From Hirudo medicinalis (lineage: Eukaryota; Annelida; Clitellata; Hirudinida; Hirudinidae): a stretch of 64,000 nt of DNA. The position numbers and the translations under genes are program-made. Where the stretch lies: assembly GCA_011800805.1 (NCBI GenBank), contig MPNW01000161.1:183536-247535 (forward strand), given 5' to 3'. The notes under the pieces were generated by a model. The model did no database searches. It was not told where the DNA came from and saw only the letters and a program-made list of their open reading frames with translations. This document shows, piece by piece, positions 12,429 through 23,687 of this stretch (positions are counted from its first letter, which is position 1; every line of letters starts with the position of its first letter).

Positions 12429-12789
12429 TGTAGGATCGCACATCCATCATAATCACGTGCTGACCCTAACCCTATCAGCGATGACTTGCCAGGCGCGCAT
12501 CCTTTGTTTGTGGACATCCTCCTTTGTCCTGACTGGCTATTTAAGAAGCTAAGTCAGGGCATTCTTCCCTTCTCTCTCCTACTCTTCCGGCTACGTCGCT
12601 ACGCTGCTACTCCAGNGACTGGCTATTTAAGAAGCTAAGTCAGGGCATTCTTCCCTTCTCTCTCCTACTCTTCCGGCTACGTCGCTACGCTGCTACTCCA
12701 GCAGTTATGTTGTCAGTCGAAGCATTGTTGCCGTTGTTGTAAATAAACTTTGTAGCGAACTCGTCTTCGTCAATGCCGCAGTCGCCACA
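12429..12789 (+). mobile_element. Candidate solo LTR
   Basis: A segment starting TGTAGGATCG and ending GTCGCCACA, so its ends are TGT and ACA as in LTRs. It has a TATTTAAG box near 12537, a pyrimidine-rich downstream stretch and an AATAAA near 12742, the usual promoter/polyadenylation layout of an LTR. The four bases CTAT lie immediately on both sides (12425-12428 and 12790-12793), as expected for a target-site duplication. The length is inflated by an 85-bp duplication around the N at 12616. No gag or pol is recognisable nearby. The assignment rests on these structural marks only; the superfamily is unknown. Confidence 0.5.
12531..12701. repeat. Identical 85-bp direct repeat around a single N
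   Basis: Positions 12531-12615 and 12617-12701 are identical and separated only by the N at 12616. This is the same pattern as at 10856 and is best read as an unmerged contig overlap. Confidence 0.9.
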
Positions 12790-13021
12790 CTATGCACTGC
12801 TCGAGCATTAAACAAGAATCACCTGTGGAAACGTTTTCTGTTACATCGCCAAGTGGTAGCCGACACTGAACAAGCCTCAGGTCATGAAACTTGTTTGATG
12901 CAGGAAGCACAAAGAGGATATTCTCATTGGAGAACGTCGGCCTACTTATGCTCCAGCACACGTACCAAGCTTCAATTGTCCTATTCATCACGTTATGCTG
13001 AGGACATTAATAAAATAATAC

Positions 13022-13355
13022 TGTAGTAGTAGTAGTACCAAGCTTCGGAAGCAGGACAATGAACTTCGTCCTAAGCTAACAGGACCAACGATCGACCGCG
13101 AATCCTTTGTGTGAGGAGCTACCGCCATCCTCCTGAGAGTCTATATAAGGAACCAGGCGGATCGACTCTTTCACTTCCTCCGGACTCTTAACTTGTGACG
13201 CTTACCTTTACTTCGGACTTTTTCCTTATCTCGCTTGATTCTTAGTCTTACTTGTACTCTTGCTTGTTGCTTACTTTCGAATGATGTTTATTCTGTGGAC
13301 TCTGTTTATGTGAATAAAACCTGTAAACATATCAGTTGTGTTTTGTCAGATCCAC
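13022..13355 (+). mobile_element. Possible second LTR-like sequence
   Basis: A GC-richer island with TATATAAGG near 13142, a long pyrimidine-rich stretch after it, and AATAAA near 13313, ending GATCCACA. It begins near TGTAGTAG. The layout resembles an LTR, and its TGTAG and CCACA ends resemble those of the candidate at 12429-12789. The flanks give only an imperfect 5-base match (ATAAT). It could also be the promoter and first exon of a short transcript. Confidence 0.3.
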
Positions 13356-13577
13356 AATAATGGAAATTACAAGAATATAAAGGTTTTAATAATTTAAACG
13401 GCATGTTGTCATGTTTGTGACATCAGAATGCAACTCATGAATTGTCAAATATTTCTTGACTGTAAGTTAAGAATATGGAGGTTGATTTAAATTGTTTGCA
13501 ATTAGAAAATTGGTGAATTACTGACTAAACAAATAACAATCAGAAGCAACAACGGTAGCTTAGGACGAATTTTATGG

Positions 13578-16500
13578 TTAACTCTTTTTTTTGCTTTTGT
13601 GTTCAGCTTCAGAACTCCAAGGTTTGGCCCTCACCCTATAGAACTTTGTGTCTACAGGAACCTTGAATCTATTGCTTGCCTGAAAGATAAGACAGATGCT
13701 GCTAAAAATCTTTCTTAGAAAATTTTGGAGCTTCAAGGCATGAATTGGTAAAAACTACAAAGCTATCTGATTGCACCGAGATGGATATTGTCTTTATTGG
13801 GTTTTATCACGATGTATATAAACTCAGTAATTTGCATCTTAGAAAGCTTTTAAACCTTCATAACCAGATTGAATACTTAAGGCACTTTGATTAAGGGTTG
13901 TTACTGCAAAGCAGTGCATTAGGCTTGCAATTGCAGTGTTGAGTGTGTGCCAATGAGTTGCTAGGACTTAATTCTGCTGCAAGTGATGACAATTCAGCAC
14001 AGTGACCAACCTTTTTGGCTTGGCAGCATTCCTTGCTAGTCACTTCAGCTACGATCCAGGGTACTGAACTGCGAGGGCTTGTCTCTACAAATAAGAGCTT
14101 CAATAAAATAAGCAATTTAAAAACACTTTGTAAGAATCATACCAGCTTTTAACCCAAGACCTTCTAAAGACTCTGAATGCAGGAAGTATTTGAAACTATT
14201 ATTGACCAGGTAAGCAATGTAATGACCACAGGCTTCATCCCAGACAAACAAGGTGATGCTACCTTCATGACATCTGCAGCAAAATATCAAAGCTCTTGAT
14301 GTAACCTTGGAAAGAATTGTTGTGAGGCAACATACGTTCTAATGTTAATGCTGTCCTGATACAGTGACTGAGAACTTCTTGTCATAGAAAGTTGCATCTA
14401 AAAAATTAATTAGTTGTTGGGTATTCCAATGATCCACCCAGAATTCTGGCCAAAAGTTTCACCAACCAGTTTTTCTCTCAACTTCTTATTTTCTTGATCT
14501 TTGTTCTTCACAGTCTGAAATGAAAGCTAGTTTTAGCCATGTCTTTGCAGATTTTTGACATCAATTTAAAGGTACAAACCAGTTCAAGTGCACTGATTCT
14601 TTCGATGACGTCTTGCCCGACCATTGGTGAATGGACCACAAAAGACTGCTCAAATGAAGTAGATACTGAGGAGGGTAGGATTGTAGGGCCACAAATTTGT
14701 CCATCAGATATCGACTGGTGAATTCTTGAAATAAATCATTCATTAATTCAATGCGTCCTGTTATTCAATTTCCACCACAACTCATATCATGGAACATTGA
14801 TGCTAGATTTCAACTTTCTACCTTTTCACGACAAAAACCATCCCTAGTCATTAATGTCTCAAACCAGTTCTTAAGGAAAGTAAAACAATTAGAAGGGACT
14901 TTCTAACTTTTTCAACTGGCATTGCGAAGGCTTGGCATCCTCATACTTGAATAACATGATTTTGTCTGCACAAAAAAGTTATCTTAGTTTCAATCTCTTC
15001 TGTTGTATAAAAGCATAAAAGCAATCTGACAAACTTTTCAAAGCACTGACAGTTTTTCCAAAGAATCAATCTGCACATCCCTGTCATGGAGGGCCTGGTT
15101 GAGGGCTCTGTTGAACAAGATTTGCCTTTCTGCTTCGAGTTCAGATTTTGTGGCTTCAAGAAGTTCTTTCTTTTCAATTTCATGCTTCCTACTCAACTCA
15201 AGGACCAACTCCTCGCAATACTTTGCATGGTCTTCTTTCAACTAATGATTAATTTAATTTAGTGATTAATAAAAATAAGCATTAACTAGATTTGCAGGAC
15301 TTCACATAATAGTGATAAAGAAATACCTCCTTCAAATGATCCTGATATTCTGTGTCGACTTGAGCCACGTCATCTTCGAGGGCTCGAGAATGATCGGCTC
15401 GGTTCTCGTCAGCGAGGCTGGAAGTCTCGGTGCATTTGTCTTCCTTGTGGTATTCAATTTTCACCAACGAAGTGTCACTTTCTTCAAGGGACTGGTTGGT
15501 GGTTGGAGATTTTATTTCCTCCAGACTTTCAACCAGCTTCATCTGGAGCTCACAAAAATTCTTCTCAAGATCTGTTTTCAACTTCTCTGTTTCTTGCAAT
15601 TTCGTTTTCAAGCTGTTAAAGTTTCGGCATGAGGTTTCCAGGCCGTTAAAAGTATTTTTTAATATATCTGAGATTATTTGAAATTTTTTCAAAAGTAAGT
15701 CTTTGCTTGACAAAGCAGTTCCAGAGGGCAGACGTTCCATTGAATTCGAAGTAAATGAATCACTATAATCACTAAATTCTGCTTTGTCTTTTAAACAATT
15801 GAGGCAGAGCTTCATGTCATCTAGTTTTCTAATCACACATTGCCAATTTTCTCTATTCTCAGACTCAACATCCTTGATGACAACTGCATGTTTCTTGTCA
15901 TACTCTTCTTTCAATTCTGCTCTCAACAGGACCATTTTTTCCATTTGTTTTTCTATCAACTCATTGCTTAGAGTGTCCTTAAAGGCAGCTTTCTCAACTT
16001 CAAACTGCTGAGCCATAGCCTCCAAACAGAGCTCCTTGTCATAAACAGCAGCTTTCAATTCTCCAGAAAGTGCCTTCACATCTCCAGACAAAGTGCTTAT
16101 TTCATCTTCTTTTGCCCTGAGCTCAACAGCAAAGTCCGATCTCAACTTATCAGTTTCAATCTCATTCTCAAGAACCATTTGATTGAATTTCTCTTCCATT
16201 TCAATTTTCAGAGATTTCGCACTTTCAACAGCAAGATTCAGTTCTCCTTCCTTGGATGCGAGTAGTTGCACCAGTTCTTCATTCCTTCTGGAGTGACACT
16301 CCACATCACACAGAGTGTTTTGCAGCTCCTCCTTCAATTCACTGAGTTCCACGTTGTTCTGCCTGATCGTTTCTTCATTGCTCAACAACATGCTTAAAAT
16401 GTCCTCGGCCAATTTACCAAAATTCAACTTGTTTTCCTGCAGGTTATTCATGATGACTTCAATAAAAGAAGAATGCTCGGTTTTGACATCAGCTAAAAAG

Positions 16501-19500
16501 ATTTTCGTTTCACCAACACAACCAGAACAAAAATTTATCAGTTCAGTGTAGGATTTCTTCAGGTTTGTAATTTGATCCGAGCAATATTGAATCATTTGTT
16601 TGCTTTCTAATAATTCTTTGTCCTTGTTTTCTAATTGAACAATTCTCTCTTGCAGTAACAGCTGAAGCTCTGAAATCTACATGTAACCTTGATAAAGCAA
16701 TAAATTGAGCCAAAGAGCAAAGTAGGATAATATTTTGAACAAACCTTCTTGGATGATGCAGGATCAGTTGTTGCTGATGACTGGAGAGATTCATCAAAGT
16801 AAAAGTCTGCAGTGGAAAACAACTCAGTCTGAGCTTCATCGGGGGATGTGCTGGTGGACTGAAGATGAGCCTTCCTTGTTCTGCACGAGGCAGGTCCTTC
16901 ATCTTCTACAAACAAAAATATATTAGAAAATGTTTTAAAAGTCTCTCGATTGTAAAACATGAGCAACACCTGGAGGTTTGTGGGTCAATGGTGATGTTAA
17001 TGTTGACACATCAACTTTAGTGATTTCAATCAGTGCAGAGGTGTTCTCAGGCCAAGATGGATGATTTCCATCGTTGCAAGTCTCCTGACTTTGTGAGAAC
17101 CTAGCAGATGTGAAGCAGTCCTTATGATAAGAAAGTTCCTTCTCGAGGTCGTGGACCGAACACTCAAACTCGGTTTGCGAATGCTTCGACAGCAGATTCA
17201 TCAGCGAGGGTTCTGATATGGCCTCCAATCTAAAAATATCTCAACAGATCAATTATTCACTTTCAATGTCATCTATGATTACTTTTCTTTAACCCACTTT
17301 AACTCTTGAGCAAGCTCAGGAACACTATGGCGTAAAAACACGATGTCCTCTGTCGTTACTTTGGGCAAATATTTATCAAAATCATCGGGGCATCGAGTCT
17401 GCATGATAAAAACGTTTTAAAAAATATAATTTCACTAGAAATAAAGACATCTTAACAGCATATGAAGAAGGCAGATCATCCAGACCAGGAAAAAGACTCT
17501 TTAGAAAATGTGATTCTGTAAAATAAGGCAACAAAATGAAATAATCAAAAATGATTTAAAACCTCTTAAATCCTTACGAATTCCGGTCTGGGTTTCAAAA
17601 TGTTTTCTTCTGGACAATTCCTCGTCATGATTTTCTGCAAAAGCGGCAGACGCTTGTGCCGCATGCTGATTAAAATATTTGAAATTATTTTAAGTGAATG
17701 TTCAAACAGTTAATTCATAACTTTCAAGCAATGTCAGCTTCTCAACTTTCAAATGCTTTGATTTGATTTTGACCAATAAAATTTACAGGATCATGAGTTT
17801 AACTTTGATAATTAAAATTATTCAAACAATGATTCAATAATTTGGACTCCTTGCAACCTTTAAAAATTCCTTAGCAAAAGTTCTCCTCCTGTAAACTTCA
17901 AGGATGGCTTTACAAAAAATGAATGGAGATGAAGAAATCTGCTGAACAACATCCAGCCTCTGCCTCAACTTCTTGAGGGTCTCAAATCTCAGAAGGACCT
18001 GATTCTCAGTCTTGCACAATGACTGCTCTGTCATCATGACCCACCTGCATGCACGACACCAACAAGTCTATCAATCCATCAAAAGGAATGTCATTCATCT
18101 AAGCAATTAGTCGTACAACCTCAGTCGGTTGTTTAGATTTTCACAAAGTTCGTGCTTTGTTTTGTGGCACTTGTAGGTGTTTTGCAGGAGACAGTGATGG
18201 TTGGAGAGGGTGATTTCTAGGTACTGCTTGTGGCTCCCACAGAGTTCAGTGATGGTGTTTTGATCTTGGAGTGAACGAACTTTTAAGTGAAAATTGGAAA
18301 ACATCTGAAAAGAAAATCATGAACTTTTATGAGCTGAAATAAGCCACTGACGATTAAAGCATCTGATCCATGGATGAATGTTTAAATTAACTAATTTTAA
18401 TTCTAATTTTTGTTGAAACTGAAATTGTTAAATAATAATTTCAATTTAATCAACTTAACCGTGCATCATATTAAACCTTAGCCATGTCTTCCTGCTCCTT
18501 GACAATCTTCTTAACATTCACCATGAGTTTCTCAAGACCTGACAGTCTGTCTTCCAGGCCTTTGATCACTTTCATTTCCTTTTTATCCACAAAAATTGTG
18601 TCCTCAACCTTTTTCAATTCAGCCTGATGTTCATCTCTCATGGAAGGTCCATACTGAAGAAATATTTAATGTACTTGGTAATAACCGTAACTTTTAAAAT
18701 AATATAAAATCGACATGATATTTGAACCTGTTGTAGCCCTTCATGGCACTGATGGATTAAATCGTCCAGAGAGCCCCTCACATCCTAGATGAACAACATT
18801 TACAAATTACAGAAACAATTAAACCATTGCTCTGGTAATTCACAACAATTTTACAGAATATTTAATAGGGCTAGCAATAGTTTTTGCTAATTTGCCATCC
18901 AATTTGTCTATAAAACTTGAGCCACAAACAAATTTTAAGTCCTCTATTTTTTGCTTTAAAGTTTGGCACTTATTATTGGTTATTAGAACTGAGCTCCCAA
19001 TACATATATTGATGCGTAGATATTAAATTCTAGCAATAAATATGGGTGAAATGCCTTACTTATGCAACAAACACAGCAATGGCGACAAGAATAATTCACA
19101 ATCAGAAAGTAAATAATTGTAAAGTAGTACTCGGACGACTCACGTGAGCATTGATCCAATCGAGAAGAGTTTCAACTTTGCCTCCTTTCTTAAGACTTGT
19201 GGTGGCAGGCAAACATGGAAGTAGAGGAATTCTACCCAAAATGGACAATACTTGAGGAAAGCTGGAAAGATAACCAGTCATCAGTAGTTGATAATTTGTT
19301 TTTATTGGATTTAATGTTATTTCATTTACAAATTTTCTATTACTTACTAATGCATATATATATATATATATGTATAATTATATAATATATATATATTATG
19401 TAATTTTTATAGTTGAAATTAGGCATTCTTAACATGCAATTTAAATTATTTCTATATTTGATTGAACCAACCTGTTGATGAGGGCCACATTTTTTTCATA

Positions 19501-20524
19501 TTCCTCCAAATATTCATCAAGATTTTGAAGGAACAAATTCACTCGGACTTTGAAAGCACTTAAAAGAACGGGAATTTATTTTTGAAAGAAGGAACTTTTA
19601 TTTGTCACAGAATGACAAACATAAACATTAAATATTTGGGGTCAGTCTTAAGGAAGCATATATGTCTGCTATCTGACCCTGGTGGTGAAATAAACTTCAC
19701 AAGCAGATTAAACAAATTGTGAAAAGCAACAAAGAAATGCTATAATATAATATAATATAATATAAATATAATATAATATAAGAAATACTATACTGTGCAA
19801 TATATACATTTTATAGGATTTCTTAAAGAGTGTGTAAGGTAATTTAAAGGAACCAGAATTATTATATTTCATTTCCATAGGTAGGTTCCATATAGTTGAA
19901 TATAATCTCGGACCATAACATCGAATGGAGAATCATTTCGGCGTCATTTTGAGGTGCCAAATTCCTGAGTTTTATGTAAAAAAAATGTAAAATGAACTTA
20001 AAATAATGAAACATTATCAGAATGACTTTCCTTGAAAAAAACGGAGAACATTTTGCGAAGAATGAATAAAATGATCGACACGAAATAAGTGTTAAATTCA
20101 ATGCAATCGCAAAGTAATCGAGTGGATGATTTAACATTCCCAGTAAAATATCTGAGCTCAAACTAATTACAATCCTAAAATGAAATGATGTAAGAAAGGA
20201 AAACATCTCATAAAATCAAATAAGAATGTTTGAGTTTTTTTTAATTTGATTTTTTCTGTTTAAAATAATCCTAATCTGAAAACAAATGAAAGCAGAATAA
20301 TAGCACCGACAATAACGAGCAAATTATTAATTACCACAAAATACATGAACCACCCATTTGAAATTAAGAACTTTATAATAAAATTAAATTATTTGAAATG
20401 TGTTAATAAATGTTCATGAAAGAAACATAAGATATATTTCAAGATAAATATAACTGAATGTAAGTCGAGCACATGGATCTCCCACTCACTTCTATCAATA
20501 AAAAAAATAAGAAAGTGCAATGAA

Positions 20525-20586
<62 letters not shown>

Positions 20587-21689
20587 TTGTTACCTTGTGA
20601 TGTCGAGTAAGTTTGCAATGACGGCACTCCATCCCTGATGCTGCAAGTGCTGACTGTGTACGAGATCACTGCATATTTCAAGCTTTTTCCTGGCAGCTTC
20701 ACTAAAACTCTTAAAGAACATTTAAAATTAGATGGTCACAAACAATTGTAATGTAACGCAGACAGTGAAAAGTTGAAACCCTTCTATTTAGTCAAACTCA
20801 ATTTGGCAATCATGAAGATTTTAAAGACTGTATTTTAAAAATCAGCAACACAACAACTATCTGCAAAAGGAGGAAAGCAATTGAAAGAAGAGTTTGCTAA
20901 GAAAAACAAATTGTGTTCACCAGCAGCACTTCATGAATAGAATTTCAAGCAGAGTGAGCAATTTTGCTAACAAGGAGTGAAATTATTAAACAGCATGAAG
21001 TTGAAAATAAGTTGCTAAGACCTTTTGCTCGAAGACATAAACTAATTGATTTATGGGCTTTACTGGATTGTTTTAAATATTTAATATCAATTGGTTGCTA
21101 AAATCTAATAATACCTGGACTATTTTGGCCCTGATGGCAATGACCTCCATTGTCGGTGGTCGGTCCAAATAATCTCGAAGTTGTTCTTCTAGAATTTTAT
21201 CTGAAATAAGAAGTATTAAAACATAGAGCTGCATGCTCATCACCAATTAACCAGAACAATGTCAGGCTCAAGTCATACCAGATGGATTGCCAGGGAATTC
21301 AAAGCTTGGGAATTGAGATTCCAAAGCATCTTTATTGAAGAGGAAGAATGGATTGGTGTCCTGAGAATGTAAAGAAACCAAACAATGCAAATGTTCCATT
21401 GTGAGTTTTAAAATTTCTTTAAAGTCACCGTTCCAGCAAAGTAACTCGACACTTTGTTTGATGAAGTAACATTTTCACCACCACTGACCAGCAGAACCTG
21501 TTTGTTCATAGGGATGTGCAACTGCCTAGCTAGGACCTCTTGTAATTTCAGAACACTTTTTGGCCATTAAAGAAATAATATTGTTACAAAAATTAATTTG
21601 AGTCTATAAACTATCAATTACCTTTGTGTTGCCAAGTTCATGTCAAATTTCAACATAGATCCCACATCCACATAAAATACATATAGCAT
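13578..21689 (-). CDS. RB1CC1: RB1-inducible coiled-coil protein 1 (FIP200/ATG17-ATG11-like autophagy scaffold)
   Basis: Scaffold of the ULK1 autophagy-initiation complex. 24 exons (minus order): 21689-21622, 21555-21429, 21360-21279, 21200-21115, 20709-20594, 19558-19472, 19231-19144, 18784-18728, 18653-18477, 18304-18120, 18044-17858, 17665-17578, 17515-17457, 17398-17283, 17229-16970, 16905-16745, 16676-15327, 15241-15051, 14724-14580, 14514-14467, 14397-14306, 14273-14143, 14084-14011, 13679-13578. They sum to 1358 codons plus stop, with all phases compatible. The N-terminus reads LYVFYVDVG and VLLVSGGEN like the ubiquitin-like start of FIP200. HLQHQGW (about residue 143), SLLDWIN-like and KGLEDRL words match the Atg17-like region. 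Exons 16676-15327 and 15241-15051 encode about 510 residues of coiled coil. The C-terminal claw is present (HSESLEGL, PWIVAEV, RFKVPVDTKFYRV), and binds FIR-type cargo-receptor motifs in the family. The human protein is longer (about 1594 aa), with most of the missing length in the coiled coil. Confidence 0.95.
19736..19781. repeat. TATAA pentanucleotide tandem repeat in an RB1CC1 intron
   Basis: A repeated TATAA unit with one phase slip. A similar run occurs at about 24427-24453 in a PIP5K intron. Confidence 0.8.
20527..20586. repeat. AAT trinucleotide microsatellite beside an RB1CC1 splice donor
   Basis: About 20 uninterrupted AAT units. On the minus strand the repeat starts a few bases inside the intron that follows the exon ending at 20594. 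Confidence 0.95.
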
Positions 21690-23687
21690 TTTCAGGTCTT
21701 TTGTTGTAACTTGTCTAAACTAATACAAATATAATGAAAAATAAGTAATTTCCCAACAATTCACTGTGAATATGTTAAGCATATGTAAGAAATATGCAAA
21801 TAAATTCTAAATTCAAATAAGATGTACTCGTATGGCAATTAAATAACACAACAATTCAAGCTCAATTTCTAACCAGGCAGAGAAAATTTACTTCGTATAT
21901 TTACAAAACAAGGGTATTCACATAATCACATACATAATTAAATCCTGGCAATAGTGAAACTCAATGGTATATTTTATTCATTTAAATTTTAATTATTTTA
22001 ATGCGAAAACGGTACACAAACAAATTATACGCAGAAAATCACTATTCGAAAATTTCCATCTTGCGTATATGCTCTATGCAATAAGCTTTTATGTTGATCA
22101 AAAACAATGTCTAAAAGGCGACTTATGGCAGAATGTCATTTAATAATTTCTTTTCTTGAATCGCAATTTACAAGTTCCAAGCTGATAAAAAATGGTAATT
22201 TAAATCCAAATAGTACCATGAAGTTTAGTTAATTTAAGTTTTTAAAATGTGGTATTAAAAAATACTTAAAACGTCTGATTGGTAGTGAATTGTCTAATGA
22301 TAAGCGATGCCGTCCATTCTAAATAAATAAAGTTTTTTTGATAATTTGAAGTTATGCTAATAAATTAAAGAAAATTGTCTGAAGGCCACAATAACAGCTC
22401 GGGTTTTTCCATACACTTGTTTTGAAATGATCCATATATTCAAATATATCCATATATAATAGCATATAATACAATATATATAATATAATAGCAAATAATA
22501 GCATATAACTACAGTTTTAGTTATTGTCTTTTACAATGTGATTTGGGTTATTTTTTCTTTAGAGCTAACCCGCCACATAAAATGTGTTCAACTGGACAAA
22601 TCACGTTTAAATGAGTATTTCTACACTGTACATGCCTTTTATAATTTGGCAAATCTCACATCTAACATGCCTTTCCGTAGGCATCATTACCGATTTCTCT
22701 TAAAGACTTCAACTCAAAATGGTTTTCAGCTCGTTCCACCTCCCCAGCGCTCGTTACTAATTTTAAAAATGGCAGTAACTGATTTCAGAAAAACGTGTTC
22801 AATAGACCCAACATTTCGCATGGACAAACTTGGTTCTGGACTGAATTATTGCGAAGCGTCTAAATAAAGTATCAACGGTGAGTTGATGAATACAAATTTT
22901 AATGCAGCAGCAACTAATGCAAAAATCACTTTACATGGATAAGATTACGCTAGAAGAAAGTATAAACAACAACACTAATTGACCCAAAACAAGCACTAGC
23001 AAATTAAAAGCTTTTAAAACATCTACTGTTAATCGTTTATCATCAAAATGGCAAAATCATCACTAGAAATGAAGAACAAAGTGCTTCCATCATCTATTTT
23101 GGAATATTATGCAGGAATATCTCACAATTATGGCTTTGAAAATCCTAAGAAACAAATTCTGCAATCAGCTCCAGATGCAAAATCTCGAGATGCCAAATTA
23201 AAAAGGGGAGATCGGACTGAAAATGGCGTTGCAGTGCAATAGGCAAGTACAACTATCGTTACAATTCAAACGTAAATATTAGTGATGCATACAAATGAAA
23301 GACAACTTCACAATGGCTGAATCAAAACTGTGCCTAAAATATGTACATTGTACATCAACAATGACCTAATTCAAGTAAATTGGAGACTAGAAAATGCTTT
23401 TATAATGATAAATTGTGAATCAGTCAGAATAAGTTGGAATGTTGTTAGGGGTTAGATATGGTTTTTGGTTCTTTAGTGAAATCTTCATCCTTCCTGTTAC
23501 CATCATAACATCCATTTAAAGGTGGGTCTGAAAAATGAAATTTGATTTAGTTATTTAATTATAAATTAATTGAAAAAATAAATCACAAAAAGATCAACGA
23601 GAGAAAATCAAATGAAGAAAGTTTGACTAAAATTATGAGTCACGTAACTACTTGGCAGACGAGTAATTAAAACAAAAATAACAGTCT
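21690..23687. other. Intergenic region between the RB1CC1 start and the PIP5K stop
   Basis: AT-rich, with an ATATA-rich patch near 22435-22510. Plus-strand frames at 22538-22867 and 23048-23242 have no recognisable domain. Near 23440-23535 the minus strand has a splice acceptor followed by a short open frame, which could be an alternative last exon of the PIP5K gene. Confidence 0.4.

Noticed and set aside
12461..12476. CCCTAACCCTA telomere-like words
   Set aside because: Fewer than two units, inside the candidate LTR. It is not a telomeric array.
14941..15183. 80-codon minus-strand ORF over the RB1CC1 coil exon
   Set aside because: It is an alternative frame of the exon 15241-15051. The phase-consistent frame continues the coiled coil and joins the next exon.
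22538..23242. Two plus-strand ORFs between RB1CC1 and PIP5K
   Set aside because: The first lacks an early ATG and neither shows a family motif. They lie in the 5' flank of RB1CC1. They cannot be excluded as a small gene but are not supported.
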